Positions 22,388 to 23,096 of a stretch of DNA of 23,096 nt are shown here, piece after piece. The notes under the pieces were generated by a model. That model was not told where the DNA came from and did no database searches. It worked only from the letters and a program-made list of their open reading frames with translations. Each line of letters starts with the position of its first letter. The first letter of the stretch is position 1. The stretch lies in the IMG/VR virus record IMGVR_UViG_3300046751_000027, positions 1 to 23,096 of that record; one strand, 5' to 3'. The translations under genes and the position numbers were made by a program. The stretch comes from a virus.

Positions 22388-23096
22388 TTAGTATATTCTA
22401 AACGAAGTTTGGCCTAGTGTCTCTGGTTTTGCAAGATTAAATTGTTGGAGGCAGAGGTAGCCGAAAGCGTCAAATGCGTGGTCAACCCCAAGGTTTTTGT
22501 TAGGCATACCTGTGTTTGGAGCGTATGTGAGAGTTCGGAGGGATTTTATTAATTCTTTACAGCGTGGGTGGATTAAAGTTCGTCTTTCTCCTGCTGCGTC
22601 ATATAGTGCAGTGTTTACGGATGTTACTTTATCTCGTATTTTCCAGGGGGCTCTGGGAGAAGATACTGTGAATCCGCTTCTGCGTAGGATAGTGTGGTCC
22701 GTTGAACCTACTCCTGATGTTTTTCTGGCAGCACCCGTGGGGTCGGGGCAAGCTATTACTCTGCGTTCCACACCATATCGGTTGGTTACTTCTTCTGCAA
22801 AATCCCAGGTTGTTGCTCCGCCCGTCATAATTATTTCATCGAAGACGTAGAGGTATTCTTGGTAGCGGACTGCACAGATTCCGCAGAGTGGGTCTACGTT
22901 AAAGTCAACTCCCAGGAGTAGTGGGGCGATGTTTATGTCCTCTGCTTCGGTAGAAATGTTGGAATCTGAAAAGGAGACTGCAACGAGACCAGTGAGATTC
23001 TCAAAGCTGGCTTCAAATTCCTGTTTGAATGTTCTTATGTCCAGTTGGGATCTCGCTGCTTCAACTTCTTCTTTTGGTACGTTGCCCCCGTCTATT
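22388..23096 (-). CDS. terL: terminase large subunit, C-terminal nuclease part, partial
   Basis: The frame is open to the right edge, so the gene is cut: 235 residues and the stop are visible, and the N-terminal ATPase domain lies outside. The visible part is the RNase H-like headful or cos nuclease. LLLGVDFNVDP carries the first catalytic Asp, YLYVFDEI carries the conserved Glu, and NKNLGVDHAFDAFGYLCLQQ carries the third acidic position, in the order expected for TerL. EEVTNRYGVERRVIACPDPT and the following GVGSTDHTILRRSGF also fit. TerL cuts and translocates the DNA into the procapsid through the portal encoded downstream. The internal ATG at 22828 is not the gene start. Confidence 0.9.
   Translation of the reverse strand, partial: IDGGNVPKEEVEAARSQLDIRTFKQEFEASFENLTGLVAVSFSDSNISTEAEDINIAPLLLGVDFNVDPLCGICAVRYQEYLYVFDEIIMTGGATTWDFAEEVTNRYGVERRVIACPDPTGAARKTSGVGSTDHTILRRSGFTVSSPRAPWKIRDKVTSVNTALYDAAGERRTLIHPRCKELIKSLRTLTYAPNTGMPNKNLGVDHAFDAFGYLCLQQFNLAKPETLGQTSFRIY

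Noticed and set aside
22497-22850. 117-codon open frame on the plus strand over the terminase gene
   Set aside because: It is antisense to the clearly recognisable TerL nuclease domain with all three acidic motifs, has no domain of its own and no ribosome-binding site.
1-23096. tRNA genes, CRISPR arrays, insertion sequences, integrase or attachment site
   Set aside because: I saw no cloverleaf-like sequence, regularly spaced repeats, transposase or recombinase motifs, or obvious long direct repeats in the window.

Overview
This window is part of a double-stranded DNA tailed phage genome, specifically its virion-morphogenesis half. With one possible exception every gene lies on the minus strand, so transcription runs from high to low coordinates: terminase, portal, scaffold, capsid, connectors, tail, tail tip, fibres. 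The long tape measure gene, the tube and terminator genes and the lambda-like M-L-K-I-J tail-tip cassette indicate a siphovirus. The DNA is AT-rich. Many start codons have weak or no Shine-Dalgarno sequence, and the fibres and small basic proteins resemble, from memory, those of marine cyanophages and uncultured marine siphoviruses. A marine bacterial host (picocyanobacterial or similar) is therefore an inference and is not shown by the sequence.

Layout in transcription order. Positions 23096-22388 hold the C-terminal nuclease domain of the large terminase. Positions 22368-21484 hold a run of very small basic genes, including an apparently split DUF5872-like gene and a DUF6321-like gene. Positions 21480-17965 hold the portal, a small Lys-rich protein, the scaffold and the major capsid protein. 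A rho-independent terminator follows at 17930-17902. Positions 17864-15126 hold four neck or head-tail connector proteins and the tail tube, followed by a second terminator at 15096-15072. Positions 15038-14506 hold the tail assembly chaperone pair G/GT, joined by a canonical -1 slippery heptamer. Positions 14455-11756 hold the tape measure. Positions 11756-5237 hold M, L, K, I and J homologues, mostly overlapping by 1 to 11 bases. Positions 5211-1416 hold four fibre proteins interleaved with two small accessory or chaperone genes. Positions 1412-1 hold several small genes: a zinc ribbon, a one-pass membrane protein, unknowns, and a gene cut by the window edge.

The most unusual part is the tail tip. 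L carries an inserted cupredoxin-like domain and lacks the C-terminal cysteine-rich region of lambda L. K keeps both a JAMM peptidase and an NlpC/P60 domain. I has a ubiquitin-like domain ending in Gly-Gly-Gly. J begins with a 14-residue Gly-ended leader followed by a complete 130-residue Hint (bacterial intein-like) domain with Ala at the +1 position. Together these suggest a self-processing tail tip, which is a hypothesis. No gene-free stretch reaches 300 bases; the intergenic gaps are about 130 bases or less.
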